Part shown: positions 48,720 through 57,712 of the stretch, one piece after another
How the letters are laid out: each line of letters opens with the position of its first letter
Numbering within the stretch: the stretch's first letter is position 1
DNA from: Rubinisphaera italica
GTDB lineage: Bacteria; Planctomycetota; Planctomycetia; Planctomycetales; Planctomycetaceae
DNA: 64,000 nt
Direction: 5' to 3'
Assembly: GCF_007859715.1 (NCBI RefSeq)
Contig: NZ_SJPG01000001.1
Location: 3,870,728 to 3,934,727, forward strand
The notes under the pieces: model-generated
Seen by the model: only the letters and a program-made list of their open reading frames with translations
Told to the model about the DNA's origin: nothing
Database searches by the model: none
Position numbers and translations under genes: made by a program

Positions 48720-49202
48720 ATGACGCACACGATTTCTGGACAGATGCTTTCCGAGAGTGGCAACTTTGCCATTGTTGTGGCCCGCTGGAACGAACTGGTC
48801 ACCGGCCGATTACTTTCTGCTGCCATCGATACCTTTCGTCGTCACGGCGTGGCTGAAGATCGTATTACAGTGATCCATGTGCCAGGATCCTTTGAAATTC
48901 CATTGGCCGCCGAAACAGCCGCTTCGTCTGGAAAATATGTGGCTGTCTGTTGCCTGGGAGCCGTCGTGCAGGGAGAAACCCAGCATCACGATTACATCAA
49001 TCATGCGGTCGCTCAGGGGTTAATGACTGCGATGCAGCGGACAGGTGTTCCAATTGCCTTTGGGATTCTGACTTGCGAAAATCTGGATCAGGCTCTCAAT
49101 CGAGCTGGCGGAAAAGCAGGCAACAAAGGGGAAGAAGCCGCCCTGGCCGCCATCGAAATGACGAGCCTGCTGACGAAAATCCCAGGCCCCACTGACGGTT
49201 AA
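48720..49202 (+). CDS. ribH: 6,7-dimethyl-8-ribityllumazine synthase
   Basis: 160 residues. It condenses 5-amino-6-ribitylaminouracil with 3,4-dihydroxy-2-butanone 4-phosphate, the penultimate step of riboflavin synthesis. Conserved regions: [17 protein letters not shown] (~14-30), [25 protein letters not shown] with the catalytic histidine, and [16 protein letters not shown] followed by the GNKGEEAA helix. The upstream gap (264 bases) was checked for an FMN riboswitch and none was seen. nusB follows 205 bases later on the same strand; a ribH-nusB order is common in bacteria. Confidence 0.97.
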   Translation: MTHTISGQMLSESGNFAIVVARWNELVTGRLLSAAIDTFRRHGVAEDRITVIHVPGSFEIPLAAETAASSGKYVAVCCLGAVVQGETQHHDYINHAVAQGLMTAMQRTGVPIAFGILTCENLDQALNRAGGKAGNKGEEAALAAIEMTSLLTKIPGPTDG

Positions 49203-49246
49203 ATCCACGAACCCATAGTGATCGTTCCCGTTAATACACCGGGTTG

Positions 49247-49319
49247 TGTGCCACTGGCTTCGCGAGTGCAAGTCGAGTCCAGAAATGATGTACTATGCAC
49301 TGGCAGAGCCAGTGCCACC
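49247..49319. repeat. CACTGGCT/AGCCAGTG hairpin repeat
   Basis: Two related palindromic pieces, GTGTGCCACTGGCTTCGCGA and GCACTGGCAGAGCCAGTGC followed by CACCCT, lie in the gap between ribH and nusB. A weaker relative with the closing GGTGCCACCCT occurs at 50468-50530, after smpB. Non-coding. Confidence 0.5.
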
Positions 49320-49407
49320 CTGATTTTCACTTGGACTTAAGCAGTATCAACATTTTTTAAATCATCCTGTAATCGTCGTTAACACATTATTATTTATCTG
49401 AGACCGC

Positions 49408-49818
49408 ATGTCGAAACGCTCCAAAGCCCGTGAATTAGCACTGCAAATGTTGTTTCTTGTCGACATGAATCCCGATGTCGACGGCGACGCGATTCTGCAC
49501 ATGATTCAGGATCGGATTGACGATCCCGAGGTTTCCCGCTTCAGCTGGCAGCTCTTTTCAGGCACGCAATCCCATACCGAAGAAATCGATGCGGCAATTA
49601 CCGCTGTTGCAAAAAACTGGTCCATCAAGCGGATGGCTCCGACAGATCGAAATCTGCTGCGACTGGGTTGTTTCGAACTCCAGCATCTCGATACACCGTC
49701 CTCGGTGGTCATCAACGAAGCGATCGATCTGGCCAAAAAGTTCGGAGCCGAAAATTCCGCCTCCTTTGTGAACGGAATTCTGGACCAACTCAAGACGTCC
49801 GATCAGGCCAAGAATTGA
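49408..49818 (+). CDS. nusB: Transcription antitermination factor NusB
   Basis: 136 residues, the usual length. NusB binds boxA RNA with NusE (S10) to prevent early termination in rRNA operons. Family blocks: SKRSKARELALQMLFLVDMN (N-terminal helix), NWSIKRMAPTDRNLLRLGCFEL, and SSVVINEAIDLAKKFGAENSASFVNGILDQL near the end. Fully helical, no unusual insertions. Follows ribH and precedes smpB on the same strand. Confidence 0.95.
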   Translation: MSKRSKARELALQMLFLVDMNPDVDGDAILHMIQDRIDDPEVSRFSWQLFSGTQSHTEEIDAAITAVAKNWSIKRMAPTDRNLLRLGCFELQHLDTPSSVVINEAIDLAKKFGAENSASFVNGILDQLKTSDQAKN

Positions 49819-49966
49819 GATTTCTCCCATTGACTTGAAATACATCTGAACCTGAGTCAGGCTTTGCAACTCATGATGTGAGAATCATACAATAGAGAGT
49901 GCTCAAATTGCTGCGACAATCAAGCAGTGCACTCGATCAGTTCAAAAGGCAGGAAAGTCCATTACG

Positions 49967-50461
49967 ATGGCGACTAAGAAAAAGAAAACGCCAAAAGGAG
50001 ATCCGAATTCACAGACGGCAGCCGTCAATCGCAAAGCCCGGCACGACTATGAAATTCTGGACGAACTCGAATGTGGCATCGTTCTCCACGGCAGTGAAGT
50101 CAAAAGCATCCGTGATGGTCAGATTTCGCTGGAGGAAAGCTACGCGCACATCAGAGATGGGGAACTCTGGTTGATGGGCTGTCATATTGGCGAATATCCA
50201 CAGGCAAATGTGATGAATCACATCCCTCGACGCCATCGGAAATTGCTGCTCCACAAAAAAGAATTTCGCAAGTTTGCCGAGACAGCGACCCAGAAGGGAC
50301 TGACGCTCATTCCGCTCTCGGCTTACTTCGTTCGCGGCATTGTCAAAATTAACATCGGAGTCGCCCGCGGTCGCAAACTTTACGACAAGCGCCAAAAGCT
50401 CAAAAAAGACGACGTCCAGCGGGAAATCAAAGCGGCGATGTCACCTAAGTTTCAACGATAG
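49967..50461 (+). CDS. smpB: SsrA-binding protein SmpB
   Basis: 164 residues. SmpB carries tmRNA into stalled ribosomes for rescue. Conserved regions: NRKARHDYEILDELECGIVL (~20-39), GSEVKSIRDGQISLEESYA, and the later KGLTLIPLSAYFVRGIVKI followed by GVARGRKLYDKR and the basic tail KKDDVQREIKAAMS. A GGAAAG site precedes the ATG. The tmRNA gene itself was not seen in the window. Third gene of the ribH-nusB-smpB run. Confidence 0.97.
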   Translation: MATKKKKTPKGDPNSQTAAVNRKARHDYEILDELECGIVLHGSEVKSIRDGQISLEESYAHIRDGELWLMGCHIGEYPQANVMNHIPRRHRKLLLHKKEFRKFAETATQKGLTLIPLSAYFVRGIVKINIGVARGRKLYDKRQKLKKDDVQREIKAAMSPKFQR

Positions 50462-50557
50462 ATTCTTCAGTCACTGGCTCTTGTGACTTCGTCACACCGG
50501 TAGCCGCTTTGCGTCAACCGGTGCCACCCTCCACTTTGTCATTTAAAGTCACCTGCT

Positions 50558-51298
50558 TTAGTTCGAGTCATCCCTAACCTGCACCTGCAGAGCTCCCAGC
50601 ATTTTGGTGATTGTCTTTTCTTTATTGCCGATAAAAAAGACGTTTTCGAGCACAATCACACGGCGTTCGTTGCTCGGATGCAGAATGAGACGTCCTGAGC
50701 CGAGTAGCATGTACTCGAACAGGTCGTTGATCTCTTTATCAATACGCAAGTTCGGAGCTGAGAACCGCTCCATGTCGCTCAGGAATCCGTGATGATGCAA
50801 AAGTTCGTTCGGACGGACTTCCCAATAGTCAAATTGCACGCCCATTTTGACCAGCAAAAAGAGAACGACAAACATCCCAAAGATCAGGTAATAAAACTGA
50901 GCATTCGCCACCGGGCGGATGCCCATAACCAGCCCACTGAAAAATGGCACCATGTTGGGATAATTCACCAGCATGACGTAGCCTCCAAGCGCAAAAGCTG
51001 CGATGAAGAAAAAGAGGGTCAGCGAAGTCGTCCGAGGAAAATCGAACGAGATCACGACCATATTCAATGTGAAAATTGCCAGAAACGCAGTCCCGAGAAA
51101 GTAGGAGATCTTTCCCATATCTTCCGTGGCATAAAGCCCATGCGAAAGATGCATCCAGATCGCAACGATCAGAGCCGTCAGGACAGTTGGATACATGAAC
51201 ACAATTTTGGGATACGACACCAGATAAATGCTTTTCGGCAATCCCTGGCGTTCGAGCGTTTTTTTAGCTTCTGGAGAAATCGAATGATCGTCCGACAT
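50558..51298 (-). CDS. Four-helix membrane protein with cytoplasmic PH-like tail
   Basis: 246 residues. A hydrophilic N-terminus of ~25 residues precedes four hydrophobic segments (about 30-48, 64-82, 93-112 and 134-153). A ~90-residue soluble domain (FDYWEVRPNELLHHHGFLSD, NLRIDKEINDLFEYMLLGSG, RRVIVLENVFFIGNKEKTI) follows, which resembles the bacterial PH-like (YdbT/YdbS) fold. No family could be named. It lies between the smpB and aroE genes, convergent with smpB. Confidence 0.75.
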   Translation of the reverse strand: MSDDHSISPEAKKTLERQGLPKSIYLVSYPKIVFMYPTVLTALIVAIWMHLSHGLYATEDMGKISYFLGTAFLAIFTLNMVVISFDFPRTTSLTLFFFIAAFALGGYVMLVNYPNMVPFFSGLVMGIRPVANAQFYYLIFGMFVVLFLLVKMGVQFDYWEVRPNELLHHHGFLSDMERFSAPNLRIDKEINDLFEYMLLGSGRLILHPSNERRVIVLENVFFIGNKEKTITKMLGALQVQVRDDSN

Positions 51299-51606
51299 GA
51301 TATATCCTTTGCGAGCCGTCTCTTGGAATTTGCGATTGATTCAATGTTGTTCAAGTATCGTGACGGTTTCATGACGCGAATGCAATCTTGATCGCACTCG
51401 ACACATCGACTTCAGTAACGAAAGTGATGACATCCTGGATCATGGAAAACTGAATCAAAATGACATGACGATCATGTTCGTACAGCAGCGATTCGAACAT
51501 GTATTCATGACTCGCGAGTTTGAAGTCGAAACTGTAACATCAATATCTGGCAATATGACAGATCCAAGTATCAAAACAGTACACATTAATTAGCGAGATA
51601 GAATCG
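51299..51606. other. Intergenic region upstream of aroE
   Basis: About 308 bases between the divergent membrane-protein and aroE genes. The one notable item is a small coding-like frame on the minus strand (51369-51500, listed). No repeat or RNA was seen. Confidence 0.5.
51369..51500 (-). CDS. Possible small protein or gene remnant
   Basis: A 43-codon minus-strand frame (MFESLLYEHDRHVILIQFSM onward) has host-like codon use and alternating hydrophobic residues. The frame stays open upstream for about 13 more codons, as far as a stop. This suggests a decayed gene end or a small protein. No ribosome site is clear and no family is recognised, so the call is weak. Confidence 0.25.
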   Translation of the reverse strand: MFESLLYEHDRHVILIQFSMIQDVITFVTEVDVSSAIKIAFAS

Positions 51607-52473
51607 ATGGCTGAGCTGAATTTCAAGCAGGAATTGACGAGTGTTTTCGGGCAACCGGTGGCCGAGAATCCGACGCAGGCGATGATTGAAGCCGCTTATC
51701 GCCATCACAATCTCGACTGGCGATACCTGACGATAGAAGTCGCTCCCGAGGATTTGCCAGCTGCGGTTCAGGGGATGCGGGCGATGAATTTTCGGGGCGG
51801 CAATTTGACGATTCCGCATAAAGTCGCCGTCATTCCGCTGCTCGATGGACTTTCCGAAGCGGCCAGCCTGATGGGAGCCGTTAATTGTATCGTGCGGGAC
51901 GGCGACAAACTGATCGGCGAAAACACCGACGGCAAAGGCTTCGTTGAATCCCTCCGCGGGGTGACTGATCCGTCCGGAAAACGAGTTGTCATATTGGGAG
52001 CCGGCGGGGCCGCTCGCGCAATTGCTGTTGAACTTGCCCTGGCAGGGGCCTCAAACTTCACCATCGTGAATCGCTCTGCCAGTCGAGGAGAATCGCTCGT
52101 TGAACTGCTCAACACCAAGGTTCGTGAACTTGCAGATGTGCATGCAGAATTCGTCAACTGGGAGGGCGACTACGATATTCCTGAGGGAACCGATATCGTC
52201 ATCAATGCAACGTCCATCGGCCTGTTTCCCGATGTCGATGCCCGCATCGCTCTCAACACAACGACACTCAGCCCGAACATGGTCGTAGCCGATGTCATCC
52301 CCAATCCCCCTGAAACCCGCCTCGTACGAGACGCACGTAAAGCCGGCTGCCACGTCCTCGACGGTCTTGGCATGCTCGTCAACCAAGGCGTCATCGGCTT
52401 CAAACTCTGGACGGGAGTTGATCCTGATGCGGGTGTGATGCGAAAGGCGTTAGAGGATGTTTTTGGAGCATGA
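51607..52473 (+). CDS. aroE: Shikimate dehydrogenase
   Basis: 288 residues. It reduces 3-dehydroshikimate to shikimate with NADPH in aromatic amino acid synthesis. The substrate-side motif NLTIPHKVAV with the catalytic lysine, GAVNCIV, and the aspartate in GENTDGKGF are present. The nucleotide-binding region has VVILGAGGAARAIAVELA and INATSIGLFP, and the closing GLGMLVNQGVIGFKLWTG is typical. It is adjacent on its 3' side to the AT-rich OLD-like gene; no other aro genes are near. Confidence 0.95.
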   Translation: MAELNFKQELTSVFGQPVAENPTQAMIEAAYRHHNLDWRYLTIEVAPEDLPAAVQGMRAMNFRGGNLTIPHKVAVIPLLDGLSEAASLMGAVNCIVRDGDKLIGENTDGKGFVESLRGVTDPSGKRVVILGAGGAARAIAVELALAGASNFTIVNRSASRGESLVELLNTKVRELADVHAEFVNWEGDYDIPEGTDIVINATSIGLFPDVDARIALNTTTLSPNMVVADVIPNPPETRLVRDARKAGCHVLDGLGMLVNQGVIGFKLWTGVDPDAGVMRKALEDVFGA

Positions 52474-52720
52474 TTCACTTACATGTTCGGATAGCATAGT
52501 GAAACACCGTAAAGACAGAATAAAACTCTTACTAACCACAATTACAAGCAAATTGAGTTACGCTTGACGCAAACTCAATATACGAAAAAGACTTCCATTG
52601 CCGATGCAAGAATAAGTCAATTCAAAACTGAATATCATGAAAAGTACGTCCAGACGAACCCTACTCGACTACATTACTTAAAAAACTCAGACTATTGACA
52701 TTTGTTGCAGAGGTGATTTT

Positions 52721-54481
52721 ATGGTAGCTGACAATGTGCTTAAACGTATTGTCTTCAAAAAGTACAAAGCACTTAGGAATTTCCGCTTAGACATACGTTC
52801 AATGAATGTATTAGTTGGGCCAAATAACTGTGGTAAATCCACTGTATTATCTGCATTACGAGTTCTGGCCGCTGGACTCTCAAAAGCACGAAGTAGAAAT
52901 CCAGAAGTTTTAGATAGTTCAAAGGGGCCTTCTCGAGGGTATCAGTTGGCGAATGCCGATCTTCCAATTATTACAGGCAATATTCACACAGATTTACAAG
53001 ACACAGACACTTCAATTGAATTTGAATTTCAGAACTCAACATCAATTGAAATTGAGTTCCCAGAGAGTGGCGGTTGTATGATGTTTGCAAGAAATTGTGA
53101 CAAAATCCCTACATCCGTATCAGCATTCAAGAAAGCTTTCCCCTTTGTAGTTGATCATATCCCAACTCTTGGACCACTAGATCCAGAAGAACGCCCATTG
53201 GAGAAAGTTACAGTACGTCGCAATTTAAATTCTCACCGAGCTTCTGCTAATTTCCGTAACTATTGGTATCACCATGGAAAAGACTTCGCACTGTTTGCAA
53301 ATAAATTGCATGAGACATGGCCATCGATGGAAATTGAATTTCCATATCTAGATTTTGGCAGTCACGCTTCTGCAATATTCATGACCTGTAAAGAGAATCG
53401 AATGTCAAGAGAAGTTTTCTGGGCAGGATTTGGATTTCAAGTATGGTGTCAGCTATTAACTCATCTCATTAGAACTAGAAATTCTGATTTAGTGGTAGTT
53501 GATGAGCCAGAAATTTATCTGCATGCAGATCTCCAACGACAATTAATTCATATTTTAAGAGAAATGGGGCCTAACTTTGTCATTGCTACTCATTCAAGCG
53601 AAATTCTATCTGAAACTGAACCAAATGAAGTAGTAATCATAGATAAAGAATCGAGTTCCGGTAGGAGAATAAGAAAGGCAGCTCAAGTTCAGGATGCATT
53701 GGATGTTTTGGGTTCTGGACATAATTTAATACTAGCAAGAATCGCTCGAAGTAAAAGAGTCTGCTTTGTAGAGGGTACCGATAGCAGAATGCTGAGAATG
53801 TTTGCCCGAACATTGTCAAAAAATGAACTGGCCAGTAGCGATCAAATTATTTTCATCCCAATAGGTGGATTTAGTGGATGGCCTCGTATAGATGCTTATA
53901 AATGGGCGTTTGAGCAATCTGTGGGAGAGAAGATGATATTTGGTGTTGTATTAGATCGTGATTTTAGAAGTAATGAAGAAATTCAAGAAATCGAAAATCA
54001 GCTAAGCGACAAGCTCAATTTCGTGCATATACATAAAAGGAAGGAAATAGAAAATTATTTTCTTGTGCCATCTGTATTAAAGAGATTCGTAGATAAAATC
54101 TCTGGAAATGAAGATGATTTTCTCAAAATAATTGACAGTTTGTCAAATGAAGTTCGTTCTGACTTAATGGCTAAATATTCTGCATGTCATAGTACATATT
54201 TTCAGAAATCTGGTATTGATCCGGTTACATCAATTACCGAATCGAACAAGAGATTTGAAAGCATGTGGAACACATTAGAAACACGAATGAATATAGTATC
54301 GGGGAAGAAGTTTTTATCTATTGTAAATCGTGAAATCCAGAATAAGCATAATAAAACAATTAGTCCATCAAAGATAATTAACTCTATGAAACTTCACGAA
54401 ATCCCGGAAGATATGGTTTTGTTGATTAACAAACTTGAAGAATTCCGAACTTCTGCACACTTAAAAAAGAGAATGAAATAG
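52721..54481 (+). CDS. OLD-like ATPase-nuclease (AAA_15/21 plus TOPRIM/DUF4435-like), foreign gene
   Basis: 586 residues. N-terminal SMC/ABC-type ATPase: Walker A GPNNCGKST (33-41), Walker B VVVDEPEIYLHADLQ (258-272), and His291 in ATHSSE. The C-terminal part has the TOPRIM-type acidic set: Glu351 in VCFVEGTDS, Asp412/Asp414 in VLDRDFR, then KEIENYFL (441-448), which resembles DUF4435. Such proteins are OLD family nucleases or fused PARIS-type anti-phage proteins (AriA-like ATPase plus AriB-like nuclease). Composition is clearly AT-rich, with frequent TTA, AGA and ATA codons, unlike all neighbours, which points to horizontal transfer. It stands alone between aroE and a carboxypeptidase, with stop codons four bases apart from the latter. 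Ribosome site GAGGTG precedes the ATG. Confidence 0.88.
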   Translation: MVADNVLKRIVFKKYKALRNFRLDIRSMNVLVGPNNCGKSTVLSALRVLAAGLSKARSRNPEVLDSSKGPSRGYQLANADLPIITGNIHTDLQDTDTSIEFEFQNSTSIEIEFPESGGCMMFARNCDKIPTSVSAFKKAFPFVVDHIPTLGPLDPEERPLEKVTVRRNLNSHRASANFRNYWYHHGKDFALFANKLHETWPSMEIEFPYLDFGSHASAIFMTCKENRMSREVFWAGFGFQVWCQLLTHLIRTRNSDLVVVDEPEIYLHADLQRQLIHILREMGPNFVIATHSSEILSETEPNEVVIIDKESSSGRRIRKAAQVQDALDVLGSGHNLILARIARSKRVCFVEGTDSRMLRMFARTLSKNELASSDQIIFIPIGGFSGWPRIDAYKWAFEQSVGEKMIFGVVLDRDFRSNEEIQEIENQLSDKLNFVHIHKRKEIENYFLVPSVLKRFVDKISGNEDDFLKIIDSLSNEVRSDLMAKYSACHSTYFQKSGIDPVTSITESNKRFESMWNTLETRMNIVSGKKFLSIVNREIQNKHNKTISPSKIINSMKLHEIPEDMVLLINKLEEFRTSAHLKKRMK

Positions 54482-54485
54482 AAAT

Positions 54486-55994
54486 TCAACCGAGCACATA
54501 AACCGCTCGAAACTTCGTCGTTAAATGATCCACCAGCGGTTGAGCGTCGAATTCGTTTTCGGTGACGACTTTGACGAGTTCGGCGGCCGGGTATTGCTGG
54601 CCTCGTTCGTGGATGTTTTTGTTGAGCCAGGTTTTCAGTGTGTCGAACTTACCCTGTTTGAACTGGAGGGAGAGGTCTCCGAGTTGGTCTCCGGCTGCGG
54701 CGTAGAATTGGGAGGCGTAGACGTTGCCCAGGGCGTAGGTTGGGAAGTAGCCAATCAGACCGGCTGACCAGTGCACATCTTGCAGGCAGCCGTGAGTGTC
54801 ATCGGGAGGGGTGATGCCGAGGTAGGTTTCGAACTTCTCGTTCCAGACGTCCGGCACCTCAGCGGCGTTCAATTCCCCGCTGATCAGCATCTGCTCCAAT
54901 TCAAATCGCAGCATGATATGCAGGTTGTAAGTGACCTCATCGGCTTCAACACGAATGAAAGAGGGCTCGACGACATTGATCGACCGATAGAAGTCATCGA
55001 GCGACACATCCTTCAAGGCGGTCGGGAAGTGAGCCTGAGCCTGGGGGTAGAAATGTTTCCAGAAGGCGTGCGAGCGTCCGACCAGATTTTCCCACATACG
55101 GGACTGCGACTCGTGGATTCCGAGCGAGACAGATGAACCCATTCCCAAGCCGAAGGCTTCTGGATTCAAGCCTTGTTCATACAGACCATGACCAGCTTCA
55201 TGCAAGGTGCCGAAGAAGGCCATGTTGAAGAAGTTTTCATCGTAACGGGTCGTTAAACGACAATCGCCAGGGCCAAAACCGCTGCAGAAAGGATGAGCAG
55301 ATTCATCGATGCGGCCACGTTCGAAATCAAAGCCAATTGCCTTAGCAGCCTCGGCTGCAAACTTCTTCTGCTCTTCAGCGGGGAAGTTGCGAGAGACTAT
55401 GGAGGCATCGGGACGATTGGAAGCCTCAGCAATTTCAGCAACCAGTGGAACAAGCTTTTCCCGCAACGGCTGGAACGTTTCCTGCACCTGAGCGGTCGTC
55501 ATTTCCGGTTCGTAGCGATCGAGCAAGGCATCGTAGAGTGGACCATCGCCATTTCGCAGGCACTGGGCTTCTTCCCGTTTTAGATCGATGACCTGCTGCA
55601 GCCAAGGCTCGAAGGATTTGAAATCGTTGGCTTTCTTAGCACGACTCCACTTTTGTTGAGACAAGGCAGTTACACGGGTCATCTCTTCGACGAGTCGTTG
55701 TGGGAGTTTGGTGGCTTGTTCAAATTCCCGTTTGGCCTGCCGAATGTTGACTGCTTCTGGGCAGTGCGGATCGTCAAACTTTTCCGTGGAGAGTTCGTCG
55801 AGAATCTCGCCCAGTTGCGAAGAGGTCGCCGCCTGATGAGCCATGCCGGCAAGCAGACTGAGCTGTTGCGACCGCAGTTCCGCCCCGCCTTCAGGCATAT
55901 AAGTTTCCTGCTCCCAACCTAGGACGCTGCCTGTGGAGCCGAGGAGTGCGAGTTTGTGCAATTGACTGACAAGTTGTTCGTAACGTTCGTTCAT
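54486..55994 (-). CDS. M32 carboxypeptidase Taq
   Basis: 502 residues, the full family length. A zinc metallocarboxypeptidase that removes C-terminal residues from peptides in the cytoplasm. The zinc motif HEAGH (265-269) is present, along with the M32 motifs HPFCSG (234-239), the DCRLTTRYDE segment before it, and GMGSSVSLGIHESQSRMWEN after it. The C-terminal part includes the YNLHIMLRFELEQMLISGEL helix. It is convergent with the OLD-like gene and has no operon partner. Confidence 0.95.
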   Translation of the reverse strand: MNERYEQLVSQLHKLALLGSTGSVLGWEQETYMPEGGAELRSQQLSLLAGMAHQAATSSQLGEILDELSTEKFDDPHCPEAVNIRQAKREFEQATKLPQRLVEEMTRVTALSQQKWSRAKKANDFKSFEPWLQQVIDLKREEAQCLRNGDGPLYDALLDRYEPEMTTAQVQETFQPLREKLVPLVAEIAEASNRPDASIVSRNFPAEEQKKFAAEAAKAIGFDFERGRIDESAHPFCSGFGPGDCRLTTRYDENFFNMAFFGTLHEAGHGLYEQGLNPEAFGLGMGSSVSLGIHESQSRMWENLVGRSHAFWKHFYPQAQAHFPTALKDVSLDDFYRSINVVEPSFIRVEADEVTYNLHIMLRFELEQMLISGELNAAEVPDVWNEKFETYLGITPPDDTHGCLQDVHWSAGLIGYFPTYALGNVYASQFYAAAGDQLGDLSLQFKQGKFDTLKTWLNKNIHERGQQYPAAELVKVVTENEFDAQPLVDHLTTKFRAVYVLG

Positions 55995-56104
55995 TTTTCA
56001 AATAGATTTCGTATCGGAGTATTTTATTAATCACAGAGTTTTAAATAAGGGATGGCCAAGGCGCACAAATCCAGGCCATCCCATCCCATTTCATAGGTGC
56101 TATA

Positions 56105-57016
56105 TCAAACCAAACCAAAAGCTTTGTCCATATTCGCAGAGACTTCTTTGAGGCGTTCCAAATCCCCTCCGCCGACTTCGGCGGCACACCAGCCCTGGAA
56201 ATTGATTTTCAGCAGAGCTTTTTGAATCGCAGGCCAGTCGATATCGCCTTCACCGATTTTTGTGAACTTATCGTCTTTGCGGGAGAAGCCTTTCACATCA
56301 AGTTTAATGATGCGATGGTCGAGTTGCTCGATCCACTCGGCTGCATTTCCGTATTTCCAGTGGTTGCCAATATCGAACTGCATGCCAACCCATGGGGAAT
56401 GGAATTCATCGACATATTTGATGAACAAATCGGCGGATTGTTTTTCGTTGCCGTCGTGATCGTACAAGAATTGATTCCAGACATTTTCAATGGCAATGTG
56501 AACACCGAGTTCTGCAGCCAGCGGAACCGCCTGAGCAATGTTCTCGACGGAACGATCCCAGCATTCCTCGGGGGTTCCATCTTTTCCATGTCCAACAACC
56601 AATAGAACCGTATGCCCTCCGATGGCGTGTGTATCCCGTAAGGCCTGCTTGAGAGTTTTCAGGGCTTCAGCTCGGACGGCAGGGTCTGGGTCTGTATGTC
56701 GCACTCCCCAATGCCCCGCACAAACGTTTCCATCGACAGGAAAATCAACTTCCTGAATGGCGTGATTAACTTCATCGATATTGAAGCCGGGAGCGCTGAG
56801 TTCAATGCCATCAAATCCAGCATCTTTAGCGGCTCGAAACTTATCGACCAGCGAGCCCTTCACGCCAACCATGCCGATTTTGAGGGTCTTGTAGAATCTC
56901 CCCTGAAGAGAGTCGTATTGAACAGGCATGGCGTAGCCGAGCATAGGAAGGGACGCGGCCAGGGCAGCAGAACCTTGCAGAAAACCTCGACGGCTGAGTG
57001 ATTGATGATACGTCAT
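56105..57016 (-). CDS. Tat-exported sugar phosphate isomerase/epimerase-like TIM barrel
   Basis: 303 residues from the ATG at 57016. A Tat signal (SLSRRGFLQGSAALAASLPM) predicts export in folded form. The rest is an AP-endonuclease-2-type TIM barrel: FRAAKDAGFDGIELSAPGFN, RDTHAIGGHTVLLVVGHG, LGVHIAIENVWNQFL, VGMQFDIGNHWKYG and IKLDVKGFSRKDDKF, with glutamate and histidine metal ligands. These are typical of the sugar isomerase/epimerase group that planctomycetes export in number. The substrate is unknown, probably a sugar. Single gene. Confidence 0.88.
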   Translation of the reverse strand: MTYHQSLSRRGFLQGSAALAASLPMLGYAMPVQYDSLQGRFYKTLKIGMVGVKGSLVDKFRAAKDAGFDGIELSAPGFNIDEVNHAIQEVDFPVDGNVCAGHWGVRHTDPDPAVRAEALKTLKQALRDTHAIGGHTVLLVVGHGKDGTPEECWDRSVENIAQAVPLAAELGVHIAIENVWNQFLYDHDGNEKQSADLFIKYVDEFHSPWVGMQFDIGNHWKYGNAAEWIEQLDHRIIKLDVKGFSRKDDKFTKIGEGDIDWPAIQKALLKINFQGWCAAEVGGGDLERLKEVSANMDKAFGLV

Positions 57017-57200
57017 AGGAGTAACCTTCACTGAGGGGCAATAAGGACGGTCTGGTCGTCTTCGAGCGAGTCTTCTCATCAGTTGAATGATAAATCAAGA
57101 CAATTGATGAGTAATTGCATTGTGGCTTGAAACTCAAGAAATGTCAAAACGATTGAAGGGTCAATCACGTTTCCAAATTTCGCATGGAGCCCCACATGTG

Positions 57201-57270
57201 TACAAGCACGAAGCGCAAGCGAGTGTGTAGATTAGCGTGATGACACACTCGCTTGCGCTTCGTGCTTGTA
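57201..57270. repeat. TACAAGCACGAAGCGCAAGC inverted repeat, best copy
   Basis: Perfect arms of about 28 bases (TACAAGCACGAAGCGCAAGC, then GAGTGTGT, and the inverse) with a 14-base loop. It lies between the TIM-barrel gene start and the end of the small sandwich gene. Other copies are at 7498-7563 (decayed) and 59238-59312. Confidence 0.93.
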
Positions 57271-57277
57271 AAAAGGA

Positions 57278-57697
57278 TTACGTTTCTTCAATCACCAGGA
57301 TCACCGGGCGATGCAATCCGCACAGTGGATGCCCCGAAGGATCGCAAACCATCTCCACAACAATTTTGTTATTCAACACAAGTTGACTGGTAACATCAAT
57401 CTGCAATCGTTGATCATCCATACCAAATTCGATGAGCTGCTCACCGTTGAAACTTACCGTTCCATAGCCGTGGAGTTCTTCCAGGGATATTATGAGAGTT
57501 TGCTTGTCGATGCCTGTGGGGGAGTTGAAAGTCCGCGTGAATGTTGCCTTACCGGATGTTGTCCCAAAGAGTTCTGTCCACGAGGCAGGCATCTTGATGC
57601 GTCGACTCGCTGTCGAATCCCCCTTCTGGTCGACAAACCGTAAACCGTTTTGCGGTTGCACGATCCAAGGGCCAATCAGTCGAATGGAATGGGACAT
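57278..57697 (-). CDS. Small beta-sandwich protein (glycoside hydrolase 2 N-domain-like)
   Basis: 139 residues. The pattern GPWIVQPQNGLRFVDQKGDS, MPASWTELFG, KATFTRTFNSP, TLIISLEELHGYGTVSFNG and KIVVEMVCDPSGHPLCGLHRPV resembles the galactose-binding-like N-terminal domain of GH2 enzymes (jelly roll), but there is no catalytic domain. It may bind a sugar or another protein; this is inferred. No signal peptide. It follows hisC by about 16 bases with a GAGAG ribosome site, so it is probably the last gene of the xseA-xseB-hisC run. Confidence 0.72.
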   Translation of the reverse strand: MSHSIRLIGPWIVQPQNGLRFVDQKGDSTASRRIKMPASWTELFGTTSGKATFTRTFNSPTGIDKQTLIISLEELHGYGTVSFNGEQLIEFGMDDQRLQIDVTSQLVLNNKIVVEMVCDPSGHPLCGLHRPVILVIEET

Positions 57698-57712
57698 GAA
57701 TTCTCTCGTGAA

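Noticed and set aside
52474..52720. Attachment site or tRNA at the left border of the OLD-like gene
   Set aside because: No tRNA or direct repeat could be seen flanking the gene; the insertion mechanism stays unknown.
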